Of a stretch of 64,000 nucleotides of DNA, positions 25,751 through 35,861 are shown one piece after another. The translations under genes and the position numbers were made by a program. Source of the stretch: Candidatus Megaera endosymbiont of Mesostigma viride (GTDB taxonomy: Bacteria > Pseudomonadota > Alphaproteobacteria > Rickettsiales > Rickettsiaceae); contig CP084577.1 in assembly GCA_020410825.1 (NCBI GenBank), forward strand, positions 19,985 to 83,984, given 5' to 3'. The stretch's first letter is position 1, and every line of letters begins with the position of its first letter. The notes beneath the pieces are model-generated. The model saw only the letters and a list, made by a program, of their open reading frames with translations, made no database searches and had not been told where the DNA came from.

Positions 25751-28540
25751 TTAGTCATTAATTGTCAAAGTAAATGCAACAGTAACCCCTTTGTCTTGGT
25801 TCTGTTTAGCCCATATCTGACCGTTATGTGCTTCAATAACTTTTTTAGATAAGGCAAGCCCTATACCTCTTCCACCTGCAGGAGTTTTAGTATTTGAACT
25901 AACGGTAAATGGTTCAAAAACTTCAAATAGTTCATCTTTTGGAATACCTATCCCTTCGTCTTTTACACTAAAGAGAATAGTATTACTTTGTTCTGGTTTT
26001 AGCTCAATTGTAATTGTTCCCTGTTTACAGTATTGAATAGCATTTACTATAATATTATCGATAGTACGTGAAATGTAGTATTCATCACATAATACAGTTA
26101 ATTCATCCTCTATTTGTAAATTAAACCATAAGTCATCTTTATCCTGAATATATAACTTTTTACATAGTTCTAATCTTTCGTGAACTAAATCAGTTAAGTT
26201 TACTTGAGATTTATTTAACTGATAGTTAATATTATTAAGCTTTGATAAATCAATTAGATTATTTACTAAACTGGTTAATCTTTCAGAACTATCAGCAATA
26301 TCTTTGGTTGCATTACGCCTTTGTTCTTCATTAAATTTATCGTAGTTATCCCATAAAACCTGTCCAAGACTAGTAATACCAGTAATTGGAGTACGTGTTT
26401 CATGTTCTAGGTTTCGTAAAAGCTCATTTTTAATTTCATATAGCTTAGTTAGTTCTTTCTTCTGGTCTATTACTTTATGTTCTAAATAATTTGATTTTTG
26501 TTCTATTTCTTCTTCATAAGCTTGTTTGGGTCTAAAAAAGATAACAATAGCAGTACCAGCTAGTAAAAAGGTATAGATAATAAGTGAAGTAGAAGCAGTA
26601 TTAATAACAATATTATCTATACCTGTATAGTATTGATAAGCTTTTATACTTGAATAAATACCTACTATCATCATAGTAAGTAATAATTTCCATCGAGTTA
26701 ATATTGCAGCTACTATTAGGTTGACAATAAATACTACAAACTGCAAATGGCTAAAGTTGCTTAACATTAGAAAAAAGCTACTACAAAAAATTAATAGGAA
26801 AAAGATGCTTATACTCCAAGCTACCTGTGCAATATTATCTTTTTTTATAGTTGATGGCCAAATAGGATAAGTCGTAAAACACACAGATAATACAAGCATA
26901 ATCTCATAAAATGGTAATATTGTATCTTTGTTTTGGCCATCGATAACGTTAGATATGGAGTACATAGTGGAGATAGTGGAAATAGTAGAAAATATCCCAA
27001 AACTAGTATAAGTTAAGTCCCTTTTAGGTGAATTATTCTTACAAAAAACCATTAAATCAAATTCTGTAATAGCTTTTACAAGTTGATGAAATTTATGTTT
27101 ACCTATAGTTCCGTTACTACAAGACAATTGGTTATTTTTTTTATTAATCCACCCTCCATTTTGCTTTAATAGATAATGACTTCCCATAAAGAATATTAAA
27201 TTGACAATTGTTCCAGGTAGAATACTATCAACCCCAGTAGTATCCATAAAATATATTCGCCATACTATAACACTTACAAAGCCTGCTCCCATACCTATTA
27301 AAACTGATTTTGTCGTACTACGAAAACCCAAGATAGCCAATATAAGAGGTACGTCAATTATTGGGATATAGAAACTTTGGGTCATAAATACCAGCGGTAA
27401 CAAATCATAATCAAGTAATGCTAAATATATGGAAATTACCCCAAGTAATACCGAAATAATTTTGGACAAGACTAATTCACTTTTAAATTTTATATTTAGT
27501 GGATAACAAAAATCGTGAGTTAATAGAACTGATGAAGCATTTATATTAGAATCAGCTGTAGACATACACATGGCTACTACACCTACCATTATAAAACTTT
27601 TAAGTCCTGTATGAGCGTAGTTATTTGTTATGTATTGTACTAAGTCTTTAGGATTAAGATTAGGGTCGATATTGAATAGAAGAAATGCAATCCATGCCAT
27701 TCCAATTAAAATTAACATTAGTAATATAGCTGAAATACTAAAAGCTTTTTTAACCTGAGAGACACTACGTCCTATGGCCACTCTCTGGAACATAGTTGGG
27801 TTCAAATCTGGTATGGAAAAAAGCAGAAACAATAATAATACCGACCAAAATTTAGGATTCGAAAGACCTAAGAACTCTTCATAATTAAATAGAGGGTGTT
27901 GAACAGCAGTTACTAGATTAAAGGTAGGAAGACTGCTTAAGTCGTTCCATATAACGATACCCAAAACAGGTATTAATACGCCAAAAGTAAAGAATTGTAT
28001 CACATCTGTAAAAGTAACTGATCTAATTCCTCCAACGCTAGAGTATAATATCACTACAGATGCAGCTAAAAAAATTGGATAGTTTCCAGATAATCCTAAA
28101 AAATCATTTAAAATATAACCGAAAACTTTAAACTGTACTGCTATGAAACCTGCGGAAGCAATAGCTCCTCCTATAGCTGATATAAGTCTTACGTGTTTCC
28201 CATATAAATCTCCCATTGCTGAAGCTACAGAAATGCTCCCTAGAAATTCACTCATTTTTGGAACAAAAACATACGCATTTAGGAATAAGCACACTACCAT
28301 CCCCAAACAACCAATAGCGTAATGTAATCCGGTGGTGTAAACCTCAGCTATCGTTATAAAAAGATAATCCCCGCCAATCCACGTAGCAACTATTGTAGAA
28401 ACTAAAGCCCCAGTAGAAAAATTTCTGTTTCCTAAAGAGTAATCCTTTATGTTTTTTACTCCTCTTCCATAGTAAAGGCCTACTACAAGATTAAGGGTTA
28501 AAAACACAATAAAGACTACTGTATCAATATTAAATTGCAT
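25751..28540 (-). CDS. Sodium/solute symporter fused to a histidine kinase
   Basis: The protein has 929 residues. The first 460 or so form a sodium:solute symporter of the proline/pantothenate type with many membrane segments (NRNFSTGALVSTIVATWIGGD near the start). Further membrane helices lead to a kinase core with the phospho-acceptor His713 in LEHETRTPITG, an N-box (DNIIVNAIQYC), a G1 box (VKDEGIGIP) and a G2 box (GGRGIGLALSKK). It is organised like CbrA and is a recurring RAGE passenger. It may sense transported amino acids. No response regulator is nearby, so its partner lies elsewhere. Confidence 0.93.
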   Translation of the reverse strand: MQFNIDTVVFIVFLTLNLVVGLYYGRGVKNIKDYSLGNRNFSTGALVSTIVATWIGGDYLFITIAEVYTTGLHYAIGCLGMVVCLFLNAYVFVPKMSEFLGSISVASAMGDLYGKHVRLISAIGGAIASAGFIAVQFKVFGYILNDFLGLSGNYPIFLAASVVILYSSVGGIRSVTFTDVIQFFTFGVLIPVLGIVIWNDLSSLPTFNLVTAVQHPLFNYEEFLGLSNPKFWSVLLLFLLFSIPDLNPTMFQRVAIGRSVSQVKKAFSISAILLMLILIGMAWIAFLLFNIDPNLNPKDLVQYITNNYAHTGLKSFIMVGVVAMCMSTADSNINASSVLLTHDFCYPLNIKFKSELVLSKIISVLLGVISIYLALLDYDLLPLVFMTQSFYIPIIDVPLILAILGFRSTTKSVLIGMGAGFVSVIVWRIYFMDTTGVDSILPGTIVNLIFFMGSHYLLKQNGGWINKKNNQLSCSNGTIGKHKFHQLVKAITEFDLMVFCKNNSPKRDLTYTSFGIFSTISTISTMYSISNVIDGQNKDTILPFYEIMLVLSVCFTTYPIWPSTIKKDNIAQVAWSISIFFLLIFCSSFFLMLSNFSHLQFVVFIVNLIVAAILTRWKLLLTMMIVGIYSSIKAYQYYTGIDNIVINTASTSLIIYTFLLAGTAIVIFFRPKQAYEEEIEQKSNYLEHKVIDQKKELTKLYEIKNELLRNLEHETRTPITGITSLGQVLWDNYDKFNEEQRRNATKDIADSSERLTSLVNNLIDLSKLNNINYQLNKSQVNLTDLVHERLELCKKLYIQDKDDLWFNLQIEDELTVLCDEYYISRTIDNIIVNAIQYCKQGTITIELKPEQSNTILFSVKDEGIGIPKDELFEVFEPFTVSSNTKTPAGGRGIGLALSKKVIEAHNGQIWAKQNQDKGVTVAFTLTIND

Positions 28541-28850
28541 GATTTAACTCCAACATTGTTCTAGTTAAATTATTAGTTAAAATAAGATAATTAGAAATGA
28601 CAAATTTATATTTTAATATTAACTGGGATTTTTTATGAAAATGAATTATCCCCAAAACTTATATACATTAAAACCTTTGCTCTAACCTATAATCTTTGAG
28701 AATAGATTGACATTTGTCAACGTATAAGTTGAACTTTAGTAACAGACTTTTGGTTTTTTAATCTTATATAGGAGTTGATATGATGCTTATTAAGAAATTA
28801 ACCCTATCAACAAAAGAAATAAAGGTAAACTAAAAATATATATAATTTTT
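28541..28850. other. Non-coding gap upstream of the symporter-kinase gene
   Basis: I see no gene here. A short perfect palindrome, TTGACA and TGTCAA around TT, lies at 28707-28720. The stretch TATAAGTTGAACT at 28723 recurs at 30694, followed in both by a similar AACAG tract. Promoters for the kinase gene should lie in this gap. Confidence 0.4.
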
Positions 28851-29181
28851 TTACCTGGGAGCGTAGTCTGAATATTTGACGGACTGGAACACTTTTAATT
28901 TATTGTTACTATTTTTGTTACGCTGTAGCGTTGGTATAGATTGTACTAAAAAATAGACAGGAACTTGGTCATTCCCTATTTCTAAAAATTTTATCTGATA
29001 TCTCTTGCCTATCCCTAAACATACTTTTTGAAATACTTGATTGACCGATCCAGCAAACACCGCTCAGCGATATTTCGCTGGAAATGCCATCTGATATAGT
29101 AAAACAGTAACATTGTGGCTTTTGTGTATATATTTGATCATTCTTCCATTTTACGTCACAAGCAGTTGAGAATATAATCAA
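28851..29181 (-). pseudogene. Frameshifted small lipoprotein or secreted protein
   Basis: Two overlapping minus-strand frames join into one protein if a shift is allowed near 29050. The first gives LIIFSTACDVKWKNDQIY, with a lipobox-like STAC, and continues into QCYCFTISDGISSE. The second continues with SVNQVFQKVCLGIGKRYQIK to the end at 28851. The start codon is also missing, leaving only a TTG inside the signal. I do not recognise the family. Confidence 0.45.
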
Positions 29182-29279
29182 AAAGAGTTTAAAATAAATC
29201 CATACACTTGTGTTTTTGATGTGGCCTTACCAAAAACAAGTATATATAAATTACTTTGATAAAATTCCTTACAATTAGT

Positions 29280-29307
29280 CTCCTCTAAGTGGTTTAACCT
29301 AGAGGAG
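29280..29307. terminator. Hairpin between the lipoprotein remnant and the TfoX-like gene
   Basis: CTCCTCTA and TAGAGGAG form an 8-base stem around a 12-base loop. No T run follows. It resembles the hairpin at 19652 in sequence. Confidence 0.3.
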
Positions 29308-29425
29308 TAACCAAAACATATACATAAAAAGTTAATAATTAGATAATATAATCAGGTTTTACTTTACAAATCTTTCTTAAAATACTAAATTTAAACTTCC
29401 TTAATAAAAATAAACTAATTAATTT

Positions 29426-29755
29426 ATGATTCAGGAAGAATTTGTTAATGTAATACTTGAGATATTATCGCCAATGTCTAATGTTAATGTGATAAAAAGT
29501 AAAGGGCATATAGTTTTATACAAAGATGGAGCTATGTTTGGAAAGATAATTAAAAAAAGTGTTTTGTTCTTAAGTGATGGTAATAAATTTATAAAAATGG
29601 AAAGTAAACTAATAGCTAGACTACTTGGGCCTAAAAATCAACTTGACCAATCAGACTTTGATACGTTTTTATTTGAAGCTAGCAAAGCGTGGTGGTTGGC
29701 TAAGGGGAAAACTATAAATATTTCAAATATGCGAAAAGTTTTAATAAAAACCTAA
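29426..29755 (+). CDS. TfoX N-terminal-like protein
   Basis: The protein has 109 residues. The pattern GHIVLYKDGAMFGKIIKKSVLFLSDG and the later SKAWWLAKG fit the TfoX N-terminal fold, in which a strand hairpin carries a MFG-type motif. TfoX proteins are linked to competence regulation, but single-domain versions have no settled role. It is the only plus-strand gene between 15.6 and 33.6 kb. Similarity was judged by eye, so the family call is tentative. Confidence 0.5.
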   Translation: MIQEEFVNVILEILSPMSNVNVIKSKGHIVLYKDGAMFGKIIKKSVLFLSDGNKFIKMESKLIARLLGPKNQLDQSDFDTFLFEASKAWWLAKGKTINISNMRKVLIKT

Positions 29756-29987
29756 CCGGTATTAAATTTCAATAACTCCGGCTAATTTCCCGTAACGAGC
29801 CTAAGTTTAGAGGAAATAGTGAAGCTAAAAAACAGGAATTAGTTTTAACAAATAAGTTATCAACAATTTTGTTGATAAGATTGTAGAAAACCCTGGTTAA
29901 GTTAATTCATTGTAAGTGCAAGAAGCATTGCTTATATTTTGAACAGTTGAAAAAGATGGCGGCAAATTCAATTTATAACTTTCTGGT

Positions 29988-30188
29988 TTAAGTTTGGTAA
30001 AAATACGAGATATCCTTATCTAAAACTTTTGCTATTAAGGATAATCGTGCTGCGCTAATTCTATTTTTAGCATTTTCATATTTTTGCAGTTGTTGAGCAG
30101 AAACTCCAATCTTTTTGCCTAGTTCACTTTGAGACATATTATTATCTAATCTCAAAGAATAGATTTTTTTACCAATTATTTGGTCCAC
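29988..30188 (-). CDS. Short XRE-family regulator
   Basis: The protein has 66 residues from a GTG at 30188 (IGKKIYSLRLDNNMSQSELGK, then GVSAQQLQKYENAKNRIS). It closely resembles residues 14-80 of the regulator at 10730-11107 but lacks the C-terminal extension. The frame is open upstream for about ten codons without an ATG, so the true start may be lost. It may be a truncated gene that still makes a DNA-binding domain. Confidence 0.7.
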   Translation of the reverse strand: MDQIIGKKIYSLRLDNNMSQSELGKKIGVSAQQLQKYENAKNRISAARLSLIAKVLDKDISYFYQT

Positions 30189-30222
30189 GTTATTAAAATA
30201 ATTTTCTATATGCTGTATTTGT

Positions 30223-30498
30223 TTATTTGAAAATTTTTAAAATCTCAGGAGAGGATTTAAATTTACTAATTTTAAACTCTTCAACTACTACTCGATAATC
30301 ACTACCAAGTTTTAAAAAAAGTTCAGTGTATTTAAAGTCATTGTTCCTGTCAAAAACTTCGGTGCAGTAAAAATCATCATTAAAATCATATTGAGGGAAT
30401 TTTCTTTTAAGAAAAGTACAAATTTCTTGCCATTCTTTTTGACTAATTTTTAGTTCATATCTTTTGTATTTTAAAAGGAAAAAGGCAAAGATATTCAT
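30223..30498 (-). CDS. Hypothetical membrane protein, probably missing its start
   Basis: From the ATG at 30498 the protein has 91 residues. The frame is open without an ATG back to 30639 and would add two membrane segments (FWISLLTGLLFFNNIL and GLLHVLILMNIFAFFLL), which suggests that the original start was lost. The soluble part is QKEWQEICTFLKRKFPQYDF and onward. I do not recognise the family. Its position beside the SPFH cluster may be accidental. Confidence 0.4.
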   Translation of the reverse strand: MNIFAFFLLKYKRYELKISQKEWQEICTFLKRKFPQYDFNDDFYCTEVFDRNNDFKYTELFLKLGSDYRVVVEEFKISKFKSSPEILKIFK

Positions 30499-30815
30499 CA
30501 AAATTAAAACATGAAGTAAGCCAGCGTTAAAATCGTTTAATATATGGTATTTTAAAATATTGTTAAAGAATAATAATCCTGTTAGAAGGGAAATCCAAAA
30601 GGGGGAAATGGCAAATATCTTGATAAAAGTATTTGCATCTTAAAACTTAAATTCATAAATGTATTCCATAATTAGGCACTGTACATTATATATTATAAGT
30701 TGAACTCTAACAACAGTTTTTCATGAATTACCCAACGCCTTAAAGAGCGTTTGGCTTCTTGCTTAATAATATCATAACTAATGAAGAAAAATAACAGAGA
30801 ACTATACAGCATAAC

Positions 30816-31670
30816 CTAAAAATATTTATTTACTTCATCTTTTATCTTCTGTCTAGTCAATTTGATTTTTGGTGAATCTCCTAATTTTAGCCACAAAATA
30901 GCATGCTCGGATAAACCTGCAGAATTCAATTCTTTATTCACGATATTAGTGATTTCTTTTTCAATTTGTTCTTTTTGATTAGAAAAATTGCCTAAACTAA
31001 GTATTTGACCTAATTGATTAAGAGAGTTTTGTATATTAGGTTGGACTACTTTTTTTACAAGTGTTTCTAAGTCTGATTTGTGAGTTATTAGCAATTCCAA
31101 AGCTTTATCTTTTGTTAAAGTAATATCAAAAATTAGATCGATGTAAAAAAAATATTCGGATTGCTGTTGACTATTTAGTAAGGTATCCTTATCTGGTCTA
31201 ATACTTAATTTCCAATTATAAGTTTCCTTTTGAGGAAAAGTATATAAGTTACGTAGTAAATTTTTTGATAACGGAAGAAAGTGATCTCCAGCAGATAATT
31301 CCTTGATTTCATTGTGATTGTCTGGATTTCCTACAAAGGTGATTTCTTCTGGTTTTACAGTATAATAACCGGTATTGACGATAGAAACTATGTACCAAGT
31401 GGTAATTCCGCACATAACTAGTAATAATAAAAGATTTTGGATTATAATTGTTATACGATCTTTGCTGATTAGTAGCTCTATAAACCCTATAAATAGAATA
31501 ATAGTCAAAAATATTAATACCATTGATAATATTATTAATAGAGGGGTTGGAAGAAATGCAAAAATAGAAAGTACAAAAACCAGCAACAATATACCACCTA
31601 GGGTTTCTGTGTATGATAGTGGTTCTTGAGGTTTTTTGATGTTCTTTGTTTGAGTATTTATGGCTTTCAT
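30816..31670 (-). CDS. SPFH/stomatin-like membrane protein
   Basis: The protein has 284 residues with three or four membrane segments in the first 110 residues and a C-terminal part that resembles the SPFH (band 7) domain: TVKPEEITFVGNPDN, later FYIDLIFDITLTKDKALELL, then a helical stretch. Band 7 proteins scaffold membrane complexes. The order of three related membrane genes here (30816, 31688, 32508) suggests one operon. The match is weak and judged by pattern. Confidence 0.5.
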   Translation of the reverse strand: MKAINTQTKNIKKPQEPLSYTETLGGILLLVFVLSIFAFLPTPLLIILSMVLIFLTIILFIGFIELLISKDRITIIIQNLLLLLVMCGITTWYIVSIVNTGYYTVKPEEITFVGNPDNHNEIKELSAGDHFLPLSKNLLRNLYTFPQKETYNWKLSIRPDKDTLLNSQQQSEYFFYIDLIFDITLTKDKALELLITHKSDLETLVKKVVQPNIQNSLNQLGQILSLGNFSNQKEQIEKEITNIVNKELNSAGLSEHAILWLKLGDSPKIKLTRQKIKDEVNKYF

Positions 31671-31687
31671 AATATTACCTATTTGGA

Positions 31688-32455
31688 TTAATTGATTAAT
31701 TGCGGACGCAAATCAAGAGGGTAAAGTATAAATGCAGTTATCAGGTCACTGATGTTGGTTAGATTTCTCTTATTTTTGCGGCACTTAAAATCACAGTAGT
31801 ATTTAGTGTAGTATGATGAATTGAATTCCTGATCTTTAGTTCTTAGTTCTAGCTCTGCTAGTTTAAGCGAATTGGTCGGGTTTGTATTTGGTTCAAATTT
31901 TTTAATAAAATTTTTTGTTCTGTTATCTATTTCATCAGCAAAAAAGGAAATAGAACAGGGCATCTGTTCATTTTTTAAATCGTATTTCATTTTTACTTTT
32001 TCAACAAATGAGTTAAAAAATCTGGGGGTAGGGGTAGCCATTTCCATAATCAAAGGTTCTCCTACAATTGCTGCTAGTTCTTTGTTAGGAACAATCTTAA
32101 TATTCAAATTAATGTTTCCATTTTCAGTAATTATTTTTAAAGGGAACTCAGTATTTTGAGTAGAATTAGGATGAAAGAATATTATGGATTCATGGTTATT
32201 AGGTTCTGTCCTGTACTCTTTAAATATTAAACTGGATGGATTTATACTTTCAATGTGGCGAATTTTACCTGATGAGCAGAGTTTGACATAACTTAGGTCA
32301 TTATCTCCTATTTCAACGTTTACAATTCGGTTTTTTGGGGCATCTTCTAGAGAGCGTGCCAGATTTTGCGGTATTGTATGAGGAATCAAGTATGTAAGGC
32401 ATAATATAATACAAATCGTAATATAAGCAGAAATCAGACCTAGTATAATGTTCAT
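31688..32455 (-). CDS. Hypothetical membrane-anchored protein in the SPFH cluster
   Basis: The protein has 255 residues from the ATG at 32455, which has AGGAA seven bases upstream. One membrane segment (IILGLISAYITICIILCLTYL) is followed by a soluble domain, probably outside the cytoplasm, with a cysteine pair near its end (YYCDFKCRKNKRN). I do not recognise the family. It lies between two SPFH-like genes on the same strand, 17 bases from the next, and probably belongs to the same complex. Confidence 0.55.
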   Translation of the reverse strand: MNIILGLISAYITICIILCLTYLIPHTIPQNLARSLEDAPKNRIVNVEIGDNDLSYVKLCSSGKIRHIESINPSSLIFKEYRTEPNNHESIIFFHPNSTQNTEFPLKIITENGNINLNIKIVPNKELAAIVGEPLIMEMATPTPRFFNSFVEKVKMKYDLKNEQMPCSISFFADEIDNRTKNFIKKFEPNTNPTNSLKLAELELRTKDQEFNSSYYTKYYCDFKCRKNKRNLTNISDLITAFILYPLDLRPQLIN

Positions 32456-32507
32456 ATAAGTTTCCTGGTTTTTTATATAATTAAAAGGTTGAGCGAGGGT
32501 TAAGAAA

Positions 32508-33403
32508 TTACCTTTTCTGATCAATTTGATCTAAATTTAAAATAAAGTTTTTACCATCAGTAACTTTAGGTAAAACACCATCCCATCTTTCAAGGAATTT
32601 AAGTTTTATTAACTCAGGAGTAAGAGATTTAGCGAGTTTTTCGTTAGCTTCTGCCTCTGCTTGAGCAGCTATAAGTCTGCTTTTAGCTAATCCTTCACTT
32701 GTTGCTATCTGCTTTTTTGCTTCGGCTTCCGCTTCCCTTAACTCGTTTTCTCTTTGTTCTGCTCTCTGTATAGCTTCAATTTTTCTATTTAAAGCTTCTG
32801 TGACAATAGATGGAACATCAAAATTGCCAATAATATAAACTTTATGTAAATTAAAACCTATCGGCTTTAATTCCTCATGAAGGATATTTTTGACCTTATA
32901 AAAAATTCTTCCTTTTTCTCCCCGTATAAATCTTCTACCCTCATCTTTGAGGCAACTATATTAATAGCATCCCTTACATTATTTTTTATGAATGTATCTG
33001 TGATTTCTTGTATTCCTAGCCTATACTTAGCAAAAAGAATAGGTATTTTCTCCGGTTCTAATGAAAAAGTAATACCTATGTTACTTGATACTTGTAGCCC
33101 TTCCTGCGTTTGGAATTTAATATCTTCCCAAGTATGGTTCTGATCAAAAGTAGGAAATTTATACACCTCTTTCCAAGGTGCAATAAAATTAACACCTACT
33201 TTTAATGATTTTTCTTCTACGCCTTTGTTTTCTCCAAGTAAATTAACTACTATTCCTATTTGTCCGGGATTAATTCTGTATACTGTAAATAAAACAATAA
33301 GAACCAAAAAAATTGCACTTAGTAAAATAGTTAATTGTGTCTTAATACTTAAACTGTCTATAAAATTTATCATTGTTCCTTCTGTTTTATTTATTTTGCC
33401 CAT
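32508..33403 (-). pseudogene. SPFH/prohibitin-like gene with a frameshift in a T run
   Basis: The gene starts at the ATG at 33403, has one membrane segment (QLTILLSAIFLVLIVLFTVY) and an SPFH domain (RINPGQIGIVVNLLGENKG, then WEDIKFQTQEGLQVSSNIG). The frame breaks after residue 165. Adding one T to the run of six (A run 32900-32905 on the plus strand) restores the frame into YKVKNILHEELKPIGFNL, and then a long charged coiled coil (REAEAEAKKQIATSEGLAKS) to 32508. It may be a true pseudogene, a slippage-controlled gene or an assembly error. Confidence 0.75.
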
Positions 33404-33669
33404 CTTTTCTATGGATTTTTACTTCTTTCGTCTCTGAATCTTTTTTCATATAAATACTCTATTCATTTTTATATTATATATATAATATACACTAAACTTA
33501 GTATAACATCAATATATATTATATATAACATCAATATATTATATATATAATTATCTATTATATTCTATAATTATTTATATAGTCTTAGAATAAGATATAT
33601 ATATTTAATATTTACACTGATAAAAAATAGTTTATTATTAATAAGTATAAATAATTAAAATTTAAGGTT

Positions 33670-33828
33670 ATGGCTAATCTAAAAAATACGTTGATCTCGT
33701 TAGATGAAGACTTATTACAGAAAATCGCAGAAGAAGCAGCAGAGAATAAAAGGACTAAGAAAGCTCAAGCAGAGTACATAATTGAACAATATTATAAGAA
33801 CAAGGAAGGTAAGGGAAAAGAAAGTTAA
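33670..33828 (+). CDS. Small ribbon-helix-helix protein
   Basis: A 52-residue protein with a strand (NTLISLDEDLLQKIAEEAAE) and two helices (RTKKAQAEYIIEQYYKN), matching Arc/CopG-type DNA-binding proteins. It lies upstream of the second partition block and is transcribed in the opposite direction. The AAGG upstream is close to the start. It may regulate the partition genes or be an orphan antitoxin. Confidence 0.6.
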   Translation: MANLKNTLISLDEDLLQKIAEEAAENKRTKKAQAEYIIEQYYKNKEGKGKES

Positions 33829-33890
33829 ATATGACTTATTCATTTGATTTAATATGTTTATGCTATTTTTTCTATTTAATCACTTAAAAA

Positions 33891-34367
33891 CTAAAACGGA
33901 ATAAGATCATCAATGAGTGCTTTAACTAAGCTCCTATCAAAATTATATCTTTTTAAGTTAATTTCCAGTGCTTTAACTAAGATCATCCTTGATGTATATC
34001 TTTGTGACTTATCTAAATTTTGAGATACTTGCTGCAGTAATGATAATTCATATTCATTCAGCGGTACTGGAAATGATTTATTAGGTTTTGCTTCAATTTT
34101 ATGTTTATCTGGTATATCTACAAAGGTTTGGATTTTTATATTTTGGGCAGTTGAAAAATATGGCGTCAAATTTAATTTATATCTTTTTAATTCAATTTCC
34201 AGTGCTCTAACTAAGATCATCCTTGATGTATATCTTTGTGACTTATCTAGATTTTGAGAGACTTGTTGCAGTAATGATAATTCATATTCATTTAGTGGGA
34301 CTGGAAATGATTTATTAGGTTTTGCTTCAATTTTATGTTCATCTGGTATATCTACAAAGTTCTGCAT
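33891..34367 (-). CDS. Protein made by tandem duplication of a ribbon-helix-helix-like unit
   Basis: The protein has 158 residues formed by two copies of a 78-residue unit. Residues 4-81 and 82-158 share NKSFPVPLNEYELSLLQQVS and SQRYTSRMILVRALEI almost without change. The duplication includes the leader: the bases before the first ATG match those before the second unit, where the ATG has become ATC. Each unit resembles a plasmid ribbon-helix-helix domain, so the fusion would act like a covalent dimer. It lies downstream of the second ParA and its partner. Confidence 0.7.
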   Translation of the reverse strand: MQNFVDIPDEHKIEAKPNKSFPVPLNEYELSLLQQVSQNLDKSQRYTSRMILVRALEIELKRYKLNLTPYFSTAQNIKIQTFVDIPDKHKIEAKPNKSFPVPLNEYELSLLQQVSQNLDKSQRYTSRMILVKALEINLKRYNFDRSLVKALIDDLIPF

Positions 34368-34422
34368 TTTTATATTTTGTTCATGATAAGTTTTTATGTT
34401 AACTATGCGAAAAATTCCTTAC

Positions 34423-34698
34423 TTATTCTTTTGAGCTATACTTTTCAATTAATAACTCAATTGCTTCTTCCATTAGCTCTGGAGCTTTTTTTCCTTTTGT
34501 TATTTTCTGTTCAAATACTAGTTTGTCAAAAGCCAAGCCGTGCGATTCTTGAATATAGATACTTCTAATACGACGAATTGGGGTCGGTTGTTTTGTATTT
34601 TTTACTAGTATTGGGGCTCTACTGTTTGTAGTATTTCCTGATTTTGCTAATTCGGTTGCTCTTGCGTTCTCTTCATCTATCCAGTTATTAGTTATCAT
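34423..34698 (-). CDS. Ribbon-helix-helix partition partner of the second ParA
   Basis: The protein has 91 residues from the ATG at 34698, which overlaps the ParA stop by 11 bases. The N-terminal part is basic and flexible ([20 protein letters not shown]). The C-terminal part ([19 protein letters not shown], then [18 protein letters not shown]) is a ribbon-helix-helix domain. The overlap with parA and the domain type point to a centromere-binding protein. Confidence 0.7.
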   Translation of the reverse strand: MITNNWIDEENARATELAKSGNTTNSRAPILVKNTKQPTPIRRIRSIYIQESHGLAFDKLVFEQKITKGKKAPELMEEAIELLIEKYSSKE

Positions 34699-35290
34699 TT
34701 TTTGTTTCCTCATTTTCAATTAATATTGCGGCTAGAATTTTATTAATTTCCATTCTACGTTCCCTTATTTTGTAAGCTTTATTCATCTTTTGATCAAAGA
34801 TTGTTATATATTCACTAGCGGCACGGCTAAATACCCCACTAGATGGAATAACACAAGCCCCTTTGCTTTTTAAATAATCAATAGTATCTTTTTCGTTAGC
34901 TCGATGTTCCTGTCCATCAGTTACTACAGTAATGATTTTTTTGCCTAACAGCTCAGCTCTTCTATAAGCATCAATGTAAGTAGCATATTGATCTCTTGCA
35001 GGTTTCAATGGCATTACGATTAAATGGTTTTTAGGTACTTCCCAATCACTAGCCTGATGATCGAATATGACTATATCTGCGTCAGGGCGATCAGTTGGTA
35101 CGCTATCAACAACCTCAAAAGGCAAGTTGCCTGATTTATAATATAACAGGGAAGTTCCTTGGGGGTCTTGACAAATAATGAGAGGTTTTAATCCTAATTC
35201 TACCGAAGCAGCTGCAAGATTAATTGCAAGTGTACTTTTACCCTGTCCCCCTTTTGGATTCCATATACTAACTAATTTAATTATTTTCAT
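34688..35290 (-). CDS. parA: Second ParA-family ATPase, short type
   Basis: The protein has 200 residues, shorter than the ParA at 23726, and belongs to the small ParA/MinD-like class without an N-terminal DNA-binding domain. The deviant Walker A is [18 protein letters not shown]; the switch region is ICQDPQGTS; the Walker B stretch is [10 protein letters not shown]. Short ParA proteins usually work with a ribbon-helix-helix partner, which lies directly downstream here. An extremely AT-rich stretch precedes it. Confidence 0.93.
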   Translation of the reverse strand: MKIIKLVSIWNPKGGQGKSTLAINLAAASVELGLKPLIICQDPQGTSLLYYKSGNLPFEVVDSVPTDRPDADIVIFDHQASDWEVPKNHLIVMPLKPARDQYATYIDAYRRAELLGKKIITVVTDGQEHRANEKDTIDYLKSKGACVIPSSGVFSRAASEYITIFDQKMNKAYKIRERRMEINKILAAILIENEETKNDN

Positions 35291-35861
35291 AATTATTATT
35301 TTATTACATTTAATAATGTATATATTTAATAATACATAAAGTCAATAGTAATTAAAATAAATTATCTAATAATTAAATAATAACTAAATATAGTATTAAT
35401 TAAACTATTAAAATAAATAATACAACAATAGTATAACTAATTAGTTATTAAACTTAATAATTATTAATATATACAAATATGTACATTATACAGTACAACA
35501 AAAGTCACCTATTGCTGTACTGCCACAGTAGGAAATAATAAATAGTATTACTAATAAGAGGTTTGAGTATTCTTTTTCCTGCAGTCTACAAATTTATAAG
35601 TTTATGGCACCGAAAAAACACGCTAAAATGCTGTGCATTAAATCGTAATTCGGTATATAATAGACAATGTAGCTTACTTTTCGATTTAATGGACAGTTTA
35701 ACAAAAGATATTTGGCCAATTATTCGTAACCATAATTCCTATATTATGAATCAAAAAGGTATTTCTTCATCATTTACTAAATTAATTTTCCTACCCTCCA
35801 TTTCATATTTCTTTGTGCTATTCGACTTTATAAAATTAAAAAATTGGCTTTTACCATTGAT
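35291..35861. other. AT-rich gap upstream of the second parA, origin or centromere candidate
   Basis: From 35291 to about 35500 the sequence is almost only A and T, with many TAATTA and ATTAAT words, consistent with a DNA-unwinding element or centromere. The rest holds a plus-strand open frame (35563-35865) from a TTG with a hydrophobic C-terminal end, for which I see no ribosome site or family signature. I do not count it as a gene. Confidence 0.4.
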
